A stretch of 64,000 bases of DNA from Flexistipes sp. (GCF_036172515.1 NZ_JAXKVW010000007.1:49516-113515), one strand, 5' to 3'. Positions 1-8,770 are shown, numbered from the stretch's first letter. Translations and numbers: made by a program. Notes: generated by a model from the sequence alone, not told the origin.

Positions 1-1
1 G

Positions 2-964
2 CTTGGAAGCAATGTTAACGGTGAGGATATTTATCTGAAAGATTTGTGGCCGTCAGGAAAAGAAGTCCAGGATTATGTCGGTAAATATATAGATTCGGAA
101 TCTTTTGCCAAAGAGTATTCTGTAATTTTTGAAGGGGATGAAAACTGGAAAAAACTTGATGTTGCCAAGAGCACTATTTACAAATGGGATGAAAATTCCA
201 CATATATCAAGAAGCCTCCTTATTTTGACAATTTTACCACTGAACCCCCAAAGCTTCAGGATATTGAAAAAGCAAAGGTTCTCCTGCTTCTCGGTGATAC
301 AGTAACCACTGATCATATCTCACCTGCCGGATCCATACCTCCTGAATATCCTGCTGGTAAATATCTTCTGGAAAACGGCGTTCAGAAGAGCGATTTTAAC
401 TCTTACGGCTCCCGAAGAGGAAATCATGAGGTTATGATAAGGGGAACGTTTGCCAATGTCAGGATAAAAAACAAACTTGTTGATCCCAAGGAAGGCGGTT
501 ATACAGTCAAATTTCCCGAAAATCAGGAAATGTATGTTTATGATGCTTCTTTGACTTATTTGAAAGAAGACACACCGCTTGTTGTATTGGCTGGTAAAGA
601 ATATGGCACCGGCTCCTCCAGAGACTGGGCGGCAAAGGGGACACAGCTTCTGGGAGTAAGGGCTGTTATTGCCGAATCCTATGAAAGGATACATAAAAGT
701 AATCTGGTGGGTATGGGTGTGCTGCCTTTGCAGTTTGAAGAGGGAAATTCCTGGCAATCCTTAGGACTTAAAGGTACAGAAACATTCAGTATAGAAGGGT
801 TGGAAGATATTGTTCCGCGTAAGCAGTTTAAAGTGACTGCTGAACAAAATGACGGAGAAACGGTGGAATTTAATGTGATATCCAGGCTGGATACAGAAGT
901 GGAAGTACAATATTTTATCCACGGTGGTATTCTTCCATATGTTCTGCGGACGATGATTAAATGA
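2..964 (+). CDS. acnA: Aconitate hydratase, C-terminal part (cut by window edge)
   Basis: Converts citrate to isocitrate in the TCA cycle, using a [4Fe-4S] cluster. The open frame enters from the left edge, so only about the last 320 residues of a roughly 850-900 residue enzyme are present; the first in-frame TTG at 44 is not a real start. The visible part is the linker and swivelling domain 4, with the AcnA signatures TDHISPAG, SYGSRRGNHEVM and GSSRDWAAKGTQLLGV, the last holding the Ser-Arg pair of the active site. The cluster cysteines would lie upstream of the window. AcnA rather than AcnB is preferred because domain 4 is at the C-terminus. It ends with TGA and is followed by a repeat-rich gap before smc. 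Confidence 0.95.
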   Translation, partial: LGSNVNGEDIYLKDLWPSGKEVQDYVGKYIDSESFAKEYSVIFEGDENWKKLDVAKSTIYKWDENSTYIKKPPYFDNFTTEPPKLQDIEKAKVLLLLGDTVTTDHISPAGSIPPEYPAGKYLLENGVQKSDFNSYGSRRGNHEVMIRGTFANVRIKNKLVDPKEGGYTVKFPENQEMYVYDASLTYLKEDTPLVVLAGKEYGTGSSRDWAAKGTQLLGVRAVIAESYERIHKSNLVGMGVLPLQFEEGNSWQSLGLKGTETFSIEGLEDIVPRKQFKVTAEQNDGETVEFNVISRLDTEVEVQYFIHGGILPYVLRTMIK

Positions 965-1029
965 TTTTATCTGTAAGAAGTTACCGTTTTTATATAAAGG
1001 TTGATACTTTTTTTGGTGAATTGTAGAGA

Positions 1030-1080
1030 GGTAAAGGTAAAGGTAAAGGTAAAGGTAAAGGTAAAGGTAAAGGTAAAGGA
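1030..1080. repeat. Tandem hexamer (GGTAAA) x 8
   Basis: Eight perfect copies of GGTAAA at 1030-1077 are followed by GGA and a purine-rich tail (agagagagtt aggtagtgaa). The tract lies 65 bases after the aconitase stop. No open reading frame uses it. Length change by slippage would be expected, but whether it affects anything is unknown. Confidence 0.9.
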
Positions 1081-1130
1081 AGAGAGAGTTAGGTAGTGAA
1101 GTGGTGAGATAGAGAAATGCTAATTTGTTG

Positions 1131-1246
1131 AGTAGTATATTTGTGTATTGGTTGATTGGGCATTTACGTTAAACCTTGAACTTTAAACATATCACATCAC
1201 CCGTAACCCATAATGCATCACGCATATAAATGCGAAAATTTTGGGA
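1131..1246. repeat. Dispersed intergenic repeat, copy A
   Basis: This roughly 115-base stretch matches 31078-31201 in the same order. Both have a block reading agt-gtatatttgtgtatt-gttga, then gggcatt, then a run built on cacc/cattac/gcatcacg, then AAATG-n-AAAATTT-n-GGGA. Both copies stand upstream of a plus-strand gene (smc here, pepD there) in the same orientation. It has no coding potential. The gap 965-1437 otherwise holds the hexamer tract, a candidate promoter and the smc leader hairpin. Confidence 0.7.
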
Positions 1247-1267
1247 GGATGCCTGCAGTGAAAGTAT

Positions 1268-1296
1268 TTGACTATTTATTGTGAATTGTATTATTT
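1268..1296 (+). promoter_or_regulatory. Candidate sigma-70 promoter for smc
   Basis: TTGACT (1268-1273), a 17-base spacer and TTATTT (1291-1296). The -35 box matches consensus in 5 of 6 positions and the -10 box is weaker. It lies directly after repeat copy A and before the leader hairpin, so a transcript from here would carry that hairpin. Confidence 0.4.
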
Positions 1297-1330
1297 TCAT
1301 TCTTAATTGTGTTATACACCACATAAGAGA

Positions 1331-1418
1331 AAGCTCTGAATAATATCTTGTCCCAAATTTAGGAATAGGGACTTAATGTGTCAGCCCGTACTTCATGAAT
1401 TTTTCAGAGCTCTTTTTA
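1331..1418 (+). ncRNA. Structured leader or attenuator-like hairpin before smc
   Basis: The outer arms AGCTCTGAA (1332-1340) and TTCAGAGCT (1403-1411) pair perfectly over 9 bases and enclose a second stem, GTCCC (1350-1354) with GGGAC (1368-1372). The 3' arm runs straight into CTTTTT, and smc starts 20 bases later. The shape (a closing stem, an inner hairpin and a T-tract before a start codon) fits an attenuator, a riboswitch-like leader or a small terminated RNA. I do not recognise it as a known riboswitch class or as SRP RNA, because the GGAA-type loop is absent. Confidence 0.45.
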
Positions 1419-1437
1419 AAAATTACAATGGATTACT

Positions 1438-4400
1438 ATGATATTTAAACGCATCACCCTGCAGGGGTTTAAATCTTTTGTTGAAAAGACCAATATGGAC
1501 TTTCCGTCCGGTGTGACCTGCGTTGTTGGTCCCAACGGCAGCGGTAAAAGTAATATTCTGGATGCCATCAGGTGGGTTTTTGGTGAACAGAGTGCCAGGG
1601 AATTAAGAGGCTCTGAGATGGAAGATATTGTCTTTGCCGGTTCGGAAAACAGAAAACCTTCCGGTTTTGCCCAGGTTTCATTAACACTCGGTGATTTGGA
1701 TGATGAAACTACCGCTAAATGGGGCACATTATCCGAGATTACCGTTTCACGAAAATATTACAAGACGGGCGAAAGGGAATATCTGATAAATAACAGAAAG
1801 TGCAAACTGAAAGATATAAAAGAAATATTTTATGATACCGGAATAGGTGCCAGAAGCATTTCCATTATTGAGCAGGGGAAAGTTGAAAAAATTATACAGT
1901 CTTCTCCGGAAGAACTGAGGCTTTTTTTTGAAGAGACTGCCGGCGTTGTAAAGTTTAAAGAAAGAAAAAAAGAGGCAGAAAAGCGTCTTTCTCAGACTAA
2001 GGATAATCTGGGAAGGGTTAATGACATTATAGCCGAAGTAAGGCAGAATGCTTCAGCCCTTTATGAGCAGCTGCAAAAATTGAATAGCTACAAAGAATTA
2101 AAGGACAGTAAAAAACATCTGGATTTTTCATATCTTTTTAACAGCTATAATGAACTTAAAGAAAAGTTATCTGTACTGAACAAAAAACATGACGATAGTC
2201 TTCTAAGGATTAATGAAAAAAATAAAACCCTTGATAAACTAAGAGGTGACTTGAATAAAAGAAAAGCGGAACTTGGTGAAAAGCAAAAAGAGTATCAAAG
2301 ATGTAATGAGACACTTATAGATTTGATTGAAAAAATTAATAAATGTGAAGCTGATATTAAGGTTCTGCAGAGCAATATTGAAAGCTCGGAGCATACAAAA
2401 GTGCAGCTGAAAGAAGAAATTGAAGCGGATAACAGTAAATTGCGGGAGCTTACAGATGAAAGCCAGCGTCTCAAGCATTCACTGGAGGAGCTTGAAGAGA
2501 GAAAAGGAAGCATTCAGGAAAAAATCGATGAAATAAACGATATACTGGCTGATCTTCAGTTGCAGAAAGAAGATAATGACGATGAGTTGGCAGAGTGCAG
2601 GGAAATATATCTCGATTTTACCCAAAAGGTTACCGAGCTTCGTAATGAAATTTACAAAAATGAAACGGAATATGAAAATACTGAAAAAAATATTAAAAAA
2701 TTGAAGGCGGAACAAAAAGAAATTGATGACAATACAGAAGAATTAGGTGCAGAAAAAGAGCGCCTGAATAGTCTTATTGAAGATAAAAAGAGTGACCGCC
2801 GTATATATGCGGATAAACTGGAAGAGTTTGATGTAAAGCTTCAGGAGACAGAAGAGAAACTTAATGTAAAAGCAAAAGAGATGGAAGATATACGTATTGA
2901 ACATTCCACCACGAAACGAACACTTGAACTTTTGCAGACCCAGCTGAAAACGGAGACTTTTGCAGATGAGGGGGATGAAAAATTTTTTCATGAAATCGGA
3001 GCTAAGTTTCTTGTTGATTTTCTGCCGGGGCACGATACCGAGGTTTTAAAAGAATTCGGTGATGTGCTTGTTTTGAAAGGAAATGATTCAAACAGCCGCA
3101 AAGAGCTGCTGTATAATATTGACAGGCTTAAGGGCTCCTACCGTTTTGTATTTGAAAATGAGCTGGATTCTTTTGAGAAATTTCTTCTGGAGACAAGTTT
3201 TGAGTCTGTTTCGGCAAATATAATAAAATTTGAACATATTTTTCATAAGTTCGGCGAAAAAGATAAAAATGCACTGGTGCTCAAGTTGAAAAACGATATA
3301 AAAACTGCCGAATCTGATATTTCCAGAGCAGGTATTTTATTGGAAGAAAAGGGCTCAGAATATGACAATCTGAAAGAGAAAAAAGACACTATTGCCTCAG
3401 AAATAGAAAAATTGAAAAAAACTAAGGAATCGCTGGATCAGGAAATCAATAAGTATGAGAACGAACTAAACACGGTTCTTAGTGATATATCTCGTGATAG
3501 AAGACGGACAGATGTCCTGAAAAAAGAGCTCAACGTGAACTCCGAAGAACTCGGAAGAATTAGAAGTGAAAACAAAAATCTGACTGCCCGACTTGAGGAA
3601 ATTTCCGAGAAACAGGAAAACTATAATGAACAAATGGAAGAGCTGGAAGAGAAATCTGAGTTTCTAAGCAATAAGATAGATGAATATAAAGATCAGCTTT
3701 CAGAACTGAAAATTGAAATCAGAGGATATTCCGAGCAAATAAGCGGTATCAACAAACAGAAACATTACGTGGATAAGGATATTTCAACAACATCAAATAA
3801 AATTGCCGATTTAAAAAACAGGCTCAAAAAGCTTATGACTGTGGATGTAAGTAACTGGCAAACCGGTTTACAGTCAAAACAGGAATATTTGAAGAAATAC
3901 AAGCGTGAGAAGATTCAGAATGAAGATTTAAAGAAATTTCTTGAGACGGAGTCAGAGGAGCTCAGAAACGGGGCGGAGGAGCTTGAAAACAGTATCAATG
4001 AACAGAAAGATGTAATAAATAAAGAGGAAAGGGAGTATGAAAGACTCCACTATTCCATAATGCAGACAAAAAGTGAACTTAAAGATTTGCAGGAGCGGTA
4101 TGAAGAAAAGTACCAGGGTTCTGATATATACAATGACCTTAAAAGCTATGAAACCAAAGATTTCAAACCGAGGGTTATAAAGAATAAAATCGCTGATATT
4201 GAAAAAAAGATTGAAGAGCTGGGGCCGTTGAATATGGCTGCTGACAATGAATATTATGAAGCTCAGGAGCGTCTGGATTTTCTGCTGAAGCAGAGAGAGG
4301 ATCTGGAGAACGCTATAGGCACGATATACGAACTGATCAGAGAAATTGATGACAGTACCGTAAAGCAGTTTAAGCATACTTTTGAGTCGGTAAGAAAACA

Positions 4401-4851
4401 CTTCCTGGATATTTTTAAGATTCTTTTCGGGGAAGGTAAGGCAGAATTAAAACTGACTGATGAAAATAACCTTTTGACAACGGGTGTGGAGATATTTGTC
4501 CAGCCGCCGGGGAAACGGCTGCAGAATATGAATCTTCTTTCCGGCGGCGAGAAGGCTATGACTGCATGTACACTGCTTTTTGCAATGTTTCTGCATAAAC
4601 CCACACCCTTTTGTTTCCTTGATGAGATTGATGCGCCCCTTGATGATGCAAATGTTAACCGTTTTGTTAAGATTGTCAAAGAACTGTCTAAGAAATCTCA
4701 GTTTGTGATTATTTCACATAATCAAAAAACTATTGAAAATGCTGATTCCCTGTACGGGGTGACTATGCAGGAACCCGGTGTCTCAAAAATACTTTCGGTG
4801 ACATTGGATAAACAGGATTTGAAAAATACTAACGCCGCAAATCTAAAATAA
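1438..4851 (+). CDS. smc: Chromosome segregation protein SMC
   Basis: Structural-maintenance-of-chromosomes ATPase, which compacts and segregates the nucleoid as a homodimer, normally with ScpA/ScpB (not in this window). At 1137 residues it has normal bacterial length. Walker A GPNGSGKS is at 31-38, and long Glu/Lys-rich coiled coils flank a hinge at about residues 500-620. The ABC signature LLSGGE is at 1033-1038 and Walker B ends in FLDEIDAPLDD with Asp-Glu near 1062-1063. The ATG at 1438 has no clear Shine-Dalgarno sequence but agrees with the conserved N-terminus. ftsY follows 23 bases later, a common bacterial pairing that suggests co-transcription. Confidence 0.97.
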   Translation: MIFKRITLQGFKSFVEKTNMDFPSGVTCVVGPNGSGKSNILDAIRWVFGEQSARELRGSEMEDIVFAGSENRKPSGFAQVSLTLGDLDDETTAKWGTLSEITVSRKYYKTGEREYLINNRKCKLKDIKEIFYDTGIGARSISIIEQGKVEKIIQSSPEELRLFFEETAGVVKFKERKKEAEKRLSQTKDNLGRVNDIIAEVRQNASALYEQLQKLNSYKELKDSKKHLDFSYLFNSYNELKEKLSVLNKKHDDSLLRINEKNKTLDKLRGDLNKRKAELGEKQKEYQRCNETLIDLIEKINKCEADIKVLQSNIESSEHTKVQLKEEIEADNSKLRELTDESQRLKHSLEELEERKGSIQEKIDEINDILADLQLQKEDNDDELAECREIYLDFTQKVTELRNEIYKNETEYENTEKNIKKLKAEQKEIDDNTEELGAEKERLNSLIEDKKSDRRIYADKLEEFDVKLQETEEKLNVKAKEMEDIRIEHSTTKRTLELLQTQLKTETFADEGDEKFFHEIGAKFLVDFLPGHDTEVLKEFGDVLVLKGNDSNSRKELLYNIDRLKGSYRFVFENELDSFEKFLLETSFESVSANIIKFEHIFHKFGEKDKNALVLKLKNDIKTAESDISRAGILLEEKGSEYDNLKEKKDTIASEIEKLKKTKESLDQEINKYENELNTVLSDISRDRRRTDVLKKELNVNSEELGRIRSENKNLTARLEEISEKQENYNEQMEELEEKSEFLSNKIDEYKDQLSELKIEIRGYSEQISGINKQKHYVDKDISTTSNKIADLKNRLKKLMTVDVSNWQTGLQSKQEYLKKYKREKIQNEDLKKFLETESEELRNGAEELENSINEQKDVINKEEREYERLHYSIMQTKSELKDLQERYEEKYQGSDIYNDLKSYETKDFKPRVIKNKIADIEKKIEELGPLNMAADNEYYEAQERLDFLLKQREDLENAIGTIYELIREIDDSTVKQFKHTFESVRKHFLDIFKILFGEGKAELKLTDENNLLTTGVEIFVQPPGKRLQNMNLLSGGEKAMTACTLLFAMFLHKPTPFCFLDEIDAPLDDANVNRFVKIVKELSKKSQFVIISHNQKTIENADSLYGVTMQEPGVSKILSVTLDKQDLKNTNAANLK

Positions 4852-4874
4852 AAAATAAGACGAGGTGAAGATAT

Positions 4875-6065
4875 ATGGGCTTTTTTGATGTTTTCAAAAG
4901 AAAAAAGCGTGAAGAAAAAGATAAGGAAAACATTCGGGATGATGACGAAGAAGTAATAGAGGAAGAAGAACAGGAAGAAACTGGTGAGAGTGAGAGTGTG
5001 AGTGACAGTGAGAGTGACAGTGAGAGTGAGAGTGAGAGTGAGAGTGGAAGTGAAAAGGAAGGTCAAATAGAAGAATCTGCTGGAGATGAGAAGGACGACA
5101 AAAGCGGCAGGAAAGAAGATAAGGAAAAAAAATCAGGTGTTTTCGGAAGGCTGAAAAAGGGGATATCCAAAACTTCGGGAAGAATAATCGGTGGAATGGA
5201 AACGATTTTTCTCGGCAAGAAAGAAATCGATGAAGAACTTTTGGATGAGCTGGAGGAGCTTTTTGTCACTTCAGATATCGGTGTTTCCACTACGATGAAA
5301 ATAATAGATGACCTCAGAAGCGATGTGAGCAGAAAAATTCTAAAAAATCCCCAGGAATTGAAAAACGCCTTAAAAAAGAAACTTACAGAAATACTGGATA
5401 TAGATAATGAGCTTGTGAAAACGGATGATAAGCCTTATGTCATACTTGTAACCGGAGTTAACGGGGCCGGAAAAACGACGAGTATTGCAAAACTGGCAAA
5501 AATGTTTAAAGAAAACGGTATGAGCGTTATGCTCGCCGCGGGGGATACATTTAGGGCTGCAGCAATTGAGCAGCTTGAAATATGGGGTGAGCGTGCAGGC
5601 GTTCCTGTGGTAAAACAGAAAGCAGGAAGTGATTCGGCAGCTGTAGTTTATGATGCGGTTCTTTCGGCCAAATCCAAAAAAATTGACGTGGTAATAGCCG
5701 ATACTGCGGGAAGACTACACACTAAAGATAATCTTATGAATGAATTGAAAAAAATCAGCAGAGTTGTAAAAAAAGAGATGCCTGATGCACCCCATGAGGT
5801 TCTGCTGGTTTTGGATGCCACAAGTGGTCAGAATGCCGTTGCCCAGGCCAAAACCTTTGGCACAGAAATCGGTGTTACCGGAGTGATACTTACGAAACTT
5901 GACGGAACAGCCAAAGGAGGGGTTATCGTAGGTATCGTTGATGAAATGCAGCTTCCGGTAAAATTTATAGGTTTCGGTGAAAGCATGGATGATTTGAAAC
6001 CTTTTGATGCCGGAGAATTTGTTGAAGCTTTATTTGAGTCCGCTGATGAAACTGATTACAGCTGA
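4875..6065 (+). CDS. ftsY: Signal recognition particle receptor FtsY
   Basis: GTPase that docks SRP-ribosome complexes at the inner membrane for co-translational insertion. The start is ATG at 4875 behind GAGGTGA. An acidic A-region (residues 12-90), with a Ser-Glu/Ser-Asp dipeptide run at 38-60, precedes the NG domain. G1 GVNGAGKT is at 194-201, DTAGR at 276-280 and TKLDG at 340-344, and the C-terminus has the FtsY pattern FIGFGESMDDLKPFD. The basic opening (FDVFKRKKR) could contact membrane lipids. The 3' end overlaps the next gene by 20 bases, so translation is probably coupled. Confidence 0.97.
   Translation: MGFFDVFKRKKREEKDKENIRDDDEEVIEEEEQEETGESESVSDSESDSESESESESGSEKEGQIEESAGDEKDDKSGRKEDKEKKSGVFGRLKKGISKTSGRIIGGMETIFLGKKEIDEELLDELEELFVTSDIGVSTTMKIIDDLRSDVSRKILKNPQELKNALKKKLTEILDIDNELVKTDDKPYVILVTGVNGAGKTTSIAKLAKMFKENGMSVMLAAGDTFRAAAIEQLEIWGERAGVPVVKQKAGSDSAAVVYDAVLSAKSKKIDVVIADTAGRLHTKDNLMNELKKISRVVKKEMPDAPHEVLLVLDATSGQNAVAQAKTFGTEIGVTGVILTKLDGTAKGGVIVGIVDEMQLPVKFIGFGESMDDLKPFDAGEFVEALFESADETDYS
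4986..5054 (+). repeat. In-frame hexamer repeat coding Ser-Glu/Ser-Asp
   Basis: Imperfect tandem copies of the six-base unit GAGAGT (variants GACAGT, GTGAGT and GGAAGT) run through the FtsY acidic region and encode residues 38-60 as alternating Glu/Asp and Ser. Because the unit is six bases, gain or loss keeps the frame and would only change the length of the acidic linker. Confidence 0.85.
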
Positions 6066-6888
6066 TAAGATTCCAAATATCCAGCGTCTTACATTTAACT
6101 GGATTTTTCCGGGTGAAAATGAAGGAAGAGATGTTGAAAATTTAACGTATCCGCCTGCTCTTTGGGAAAAAGACGGCATTTATTATCAGCTGAATTATTT
6201 CAGCCGCTGTGCTGATGAATATTTTCTGCTGGAAAACTGTGATTTTCCCGGCGCATTGACTTTCAGTACCGATTTTTACGGCTCTCGGAACCTTAATATT
6301 ATCGAACTTTCCAACATTCTATTTTTAACAAAAAATTTTGGCTATGATGTTTCGGATTTTGTCCTGTTTGAAAAATATGGGATTACAGGTGACAGAAAGA
6401 TCACAACGCTGAGAGTTTTAAGAGATTTGTCCGAAGCTATTAAGAAATATCTTGCTCTTAAAAACCTTTCTTTTAAAACGTTGAATCTTTTAATCAGGTT
6501 ACCGGATAATGTGATAAGCATCGTGGAATCTTATATTTTGAAGGAAAATCCGTCGGTTTCCGATTTTAAAAAAATGATTACAAAATTGTTTGATATGAAA
6601 GAGGAAATACCTCAGAATCTCACAATTTATGATAAAGATAAGCTGGAGAGGGTGTTTTTGTCTAAAAACATAGTCCAGGAAAATTTCCTTGGTGAGCTGA
6701 AAGAGCTTGTAGGAGAAATGAAACCGGTGGAAATTAAAAATTCAAATAATTTTGAAACTGATACTCTTGATCTGTGTTTTAAAATAAACTCACCGGAAGA
6801 TTTTGAAAAAATATTGAGCAAAATGTTTGAAAGAAAAAACGTTGTAAAAAATATTTACAGGGTAATGGAAAAATATGATTTACATTGA
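6046..6888 (+). CDS. Unrecognised protein overlapping ftsY and an SPL-like gene
   Basis: About 280 residues with no family I recognise. The start is placed at ATG 6046, inside the last codons of ftsY; an in-frame ATG at 6007 is possible but lies deeper in ftsY and lacks a ribosome site. The protein looks soluble: no signal peptide or membrane segment, an aromatic-rich N-terminal half (TFNWIFPGENEG, IYYQLNYFSRC) and a charged helical C-terminal half. It overlaps ftsY by 20 bases and the radical SAM gene by 14 bases, so the three are very likely one transcript. Close coupling to the SPL-like gene suggests the two products work together, but this is inference only. Confidence 0.8.
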   Translation: MKLITADKIPNIQRLTFNWIFPGENEGRDVENLTYPPALWEKDGIYYQLNYFSRCADEYFLLENCDFPGALTFSTDFYGSRNLNIIELSNILFLTKNFGYDVSDFVLFEKYGITGDRKITTLRVLRDLSEAIKKYLALKNLSFKTLNLLIRLPDNVISIVESYILKENPSVSDFKKMITKLFDMKEEIPQNLTIYDKDKLERVFLSKNIVQENFLGELKELVGEMKPVEIKNSNNFETDTLDLCFKINSPEDFEKILSKMFERKNVVKNIYRVMEKYDLH

Positions 6889-7903
6889 TAAAAGTGGATT
6901 TGACAGCCCATTTGTAAATATTTTTGAAAGAGAGGGAAGAAAGTTTACTTTTGTAAACAGCATGGAGGAAGTGGAGGATTCCAAGAATAATATTTACATA
7001 ACTTCCGGTTATAACACTTTTGTCCACAGGTGCCCGGCTACAAGAAATTACAGGTGCTGCAATTATTATGTTGTGGACTTGGTCGAGGGCTGTCCTTTTG
7101 ACTGCACATACTGTATTCTGCAGGAGTATCTTAATCATAATTTTATCAAAGTTTACTCAAACCTGGGTAGAGTGGAAGAAGAAATTATCAGTCTTTCAAA
7201 GAAAGGTGTTTTCAGACTGGGCACCGGCGAACTTTCCGACAGTCTGGCGTATGATCATATTTTAAAACTTTCGGATTTTTTTATACCTATTATCAACAAG
7301 CTTGAAAACATTCAGTTTGAATTTAAAACAAAATCTGCGAATGTGGGAAGGCTGTTTAATCATAATCCGGAAAATATACTTGTCTCATGGAGTTTGAATC
7401 CGCAGGAAATTATCGCTGCCGAAGAGCACTATACTGCAGATTTGGATGAGCGTATAGATGCGGCTGCAAAGTGCGCGGAATATGGATATAAAGTGGGTTT
7501 TCATTTTGATCCCCTCATTTATTATAATGACTTTGAAAAAGGCTATTCAGATGTAGCCAAAAAACTTTTTGAAAAGATTCCGGAACAATCGGTTGAGTAT
7601 ATAAGTATTTCAACGTTCAGATTTATCCCCGGTCTTCTGGATACTGTGAGGGAAAAGTTTGAGAGCTCACAGCTGCTGAAAAGTGATTATGTCAAAACAC
7701 TGGATGGGAAAATGCGGTATTTTAAATCTCTGAGACATTACATGTTGGGATATATGGTAAGCAGGATAAGAGAGTACTGGCCGAATGTTTTTCTTTATTT
7801 TTGCATGGAACATGAAACTGTTTGGAAACAGCTGCTTGGATTTGATCCCGGTGAAAGGGAAAAATTTGAAAGTAATTTTCCCTTTTATCGCAAATCTCTG
7901 TAA
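6875..7903 (+). CDS. Spore photoproduct lyase-like radical SAM protein
   Basis: 342 residues. The radical SAM motif is CPFDCTYC (C-x3-C-x2-C) near residue 75, set in the SPL-type context YYVVDLVEGCPFDCTYCILQEYLN, followed by RLGTGELSDSL and KTKSANV stretches typical of this family. Spore photoproduct lyase reverses a UV thymine dimer in DNA with a SAM radical. Relatives in organisms that do not sporulate are usually annotated as DNA repair photolyase-like. Nothing in this window points to sporulation, so the true substrate is open. ATG 6875 overlaps the upstream gene by 14 bases. Confidence 0.8.
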   Translation: MIYIDKSGFDSPFVNIFEREGRKFTFVNSMEEVEDSKNNIYITSGYNTFVHRCPATRNYRCCNYYVVDLVEGCPFDCTYCILQEYLNHNFIKVYSNLGRVEEEIISLSKKGVFRLGTGELSDSLAYDHILKLSDFFIPIINKLENIQFEFKTKSANVGRLFNHNPENILVSWSLNPQEIIAAEEHYTADLDERIDAAAKCAEYGYKVGFHFDPLIYYNDFEKGYSDVAKKLFEKIPEQSVEYISISTFRFIPGLLDTVREKFESSQLLKSDYVKTLDGKMRYFKSLRHYMLGYMVSRIREYWPNVFLYFCMEHETVWKQLLGFDPGEREKFESNFPFYRKSL

Positions 7904-7971
7904 AGTCATTGAAAGTTTTCTCTTTCAACATAACTTACTATTATATATCAAGTTTCGCACTTCGTTTGGTT

Positions 7972-8122
7972 ATTGCGAACCCCTGTGTAAACAGGGTTGT
8001 GGCAATCTCAAAACAAGAAAAGCAGAGAGACTGCTTCGTCGTTTTCACTCCCTACCCTGTTAAATGCCACAGGCAATCAGCGAAGATGATATTTAACAGG
8101 GTGTGCAAAGACGTGAAAACAG
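7972..8122. repeat. REP-like palindromic element upstream of tpx
   Basis: A degenerate form of a palindromic repeat found in many bacterial genomes (attgcgaaccc, gtggcaatctc, gagactgcttcgtcg). It contains CCCTGT/ACAGGG arms at 7981-7996, a perfect 12-base pair of arms ACCCTGTTAAAT (8054-8065) with ATTTAACAGGGT (8091-8102), and outer arms GTTTTCAC (8041-8048) with GTGAAAAC (8113-8120). It fills most of the 269-base gap and could fold into a long hairpin in front of tpx. Confidence 0.6.
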
Positions 8123-8172
8123 TGAAAGCGCGAGACTTGAATTATATTAAACTAAAAATAAGGAGGTACTTT

Positions 8173-8679
8173 ATGTCGAATGTTACAATGAAAGGAAACC
8201 CGCTTACTCTGGCTGGAAATAAGTTGAGTGAAGGCGACAATGCTCCGGATTTTAAGGTTGTGGATCAAAATTTGCAGCCAGAGTCACTCAAAGATTACTC
8301 CGGCAAAGTAAAGCTTATAAGTGTTACTCCTTCACTGGATACGCCGGTTTGTGATATGCAGGCCAGAAAATTTAATGAAGAAGCTGCTAAATTGGGTGAT
8401 AACGTTGCTGTGCTGAACATCAGTGTTGACCTTCCTTTTGCCATTAAACGGTTTTGTAATGCCGCCGGAATAGACAAGGTGGAGACATTATCCGATTATA
8501 AGGATGTTTCTTTCGGAGAAAACTACGGGGTGCTTATAAAAGAACTCAGACTTCTTGCACGGGCTGTTTTTGTTGTTGATGATAAAGATATTGTCAGATA
8601 CATGGAAGTGGTTCCGGAAGTTACAGATGAGCCTGATTATGAAACGGCTTTGTCTGAGTTACGCAAAGTGACTCAATAA
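8173..8679 (+). CDS. tpx: Thiol peroxidase (Tpx family peroxiredoxin)
   Basis: Reduces hydrogen peroxide and organic peroxides with thioredoxin-supplied electrons in the cytoplasm. The start is ATG 8173 behind a strong AGGAGG at 8161-8166. An open frame extends upstream through the palindromic repeat, but that extension is not part of the protein. The product has 168 residues, the usual Tpx length. The peroxidatic cysteine is C60 in TPSLDTPVCD and the resolving cysteine C95 in FCNAAGI, giving the atypical two-Cys arrangement. It has its own terminator downstream and appears to be a single-gene unit. Confidence 0.95.
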   Translation: MSNVTMKGNPLTLAGNKLSEGDNAPDFKVVDQNLQPESLKDYSGKVKLISVTPSLDTPVCDMQARKFNEEAAKLGDNVAVLNISVDLPFAIKRFCNAAGIDKVETLSDYKDVSFGENYGVLIKELRLLARAVFVVDDKDIVRYMEVVPEVTDEPDYETALSELRKVTQ

Positions 8680-8731
8680 CTATTGTCTAAGTAATATTTG
8701 CAATATTGCGTTGAGAATCTGAATATTAATC

Positions 8732-8770
8732 TGACCTGTTCATAGTTTTAGCTTTGGACAGGTCATTTTA
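8732..8770 (+). terminator. Intrinsic terminator after tpx
   Basis: TGACCTGT (8732-8739) pairs with ACAGGTCA (8758-8765), followed by TTTTATTT. The loop is about 18 bases. Confidence 0.8.

Noticed and set aside
1331..1418. smc leader as SRP RNA
   Set aside because: No GGAA-type apical loop or other conserved SRP RNA core sequence is present.
4722..5066. Minus-strand frame with a Thr-Leu repeat opposite ftsY
   Set aside because: It is the reverse reading of the hexamer tract, not a gene.
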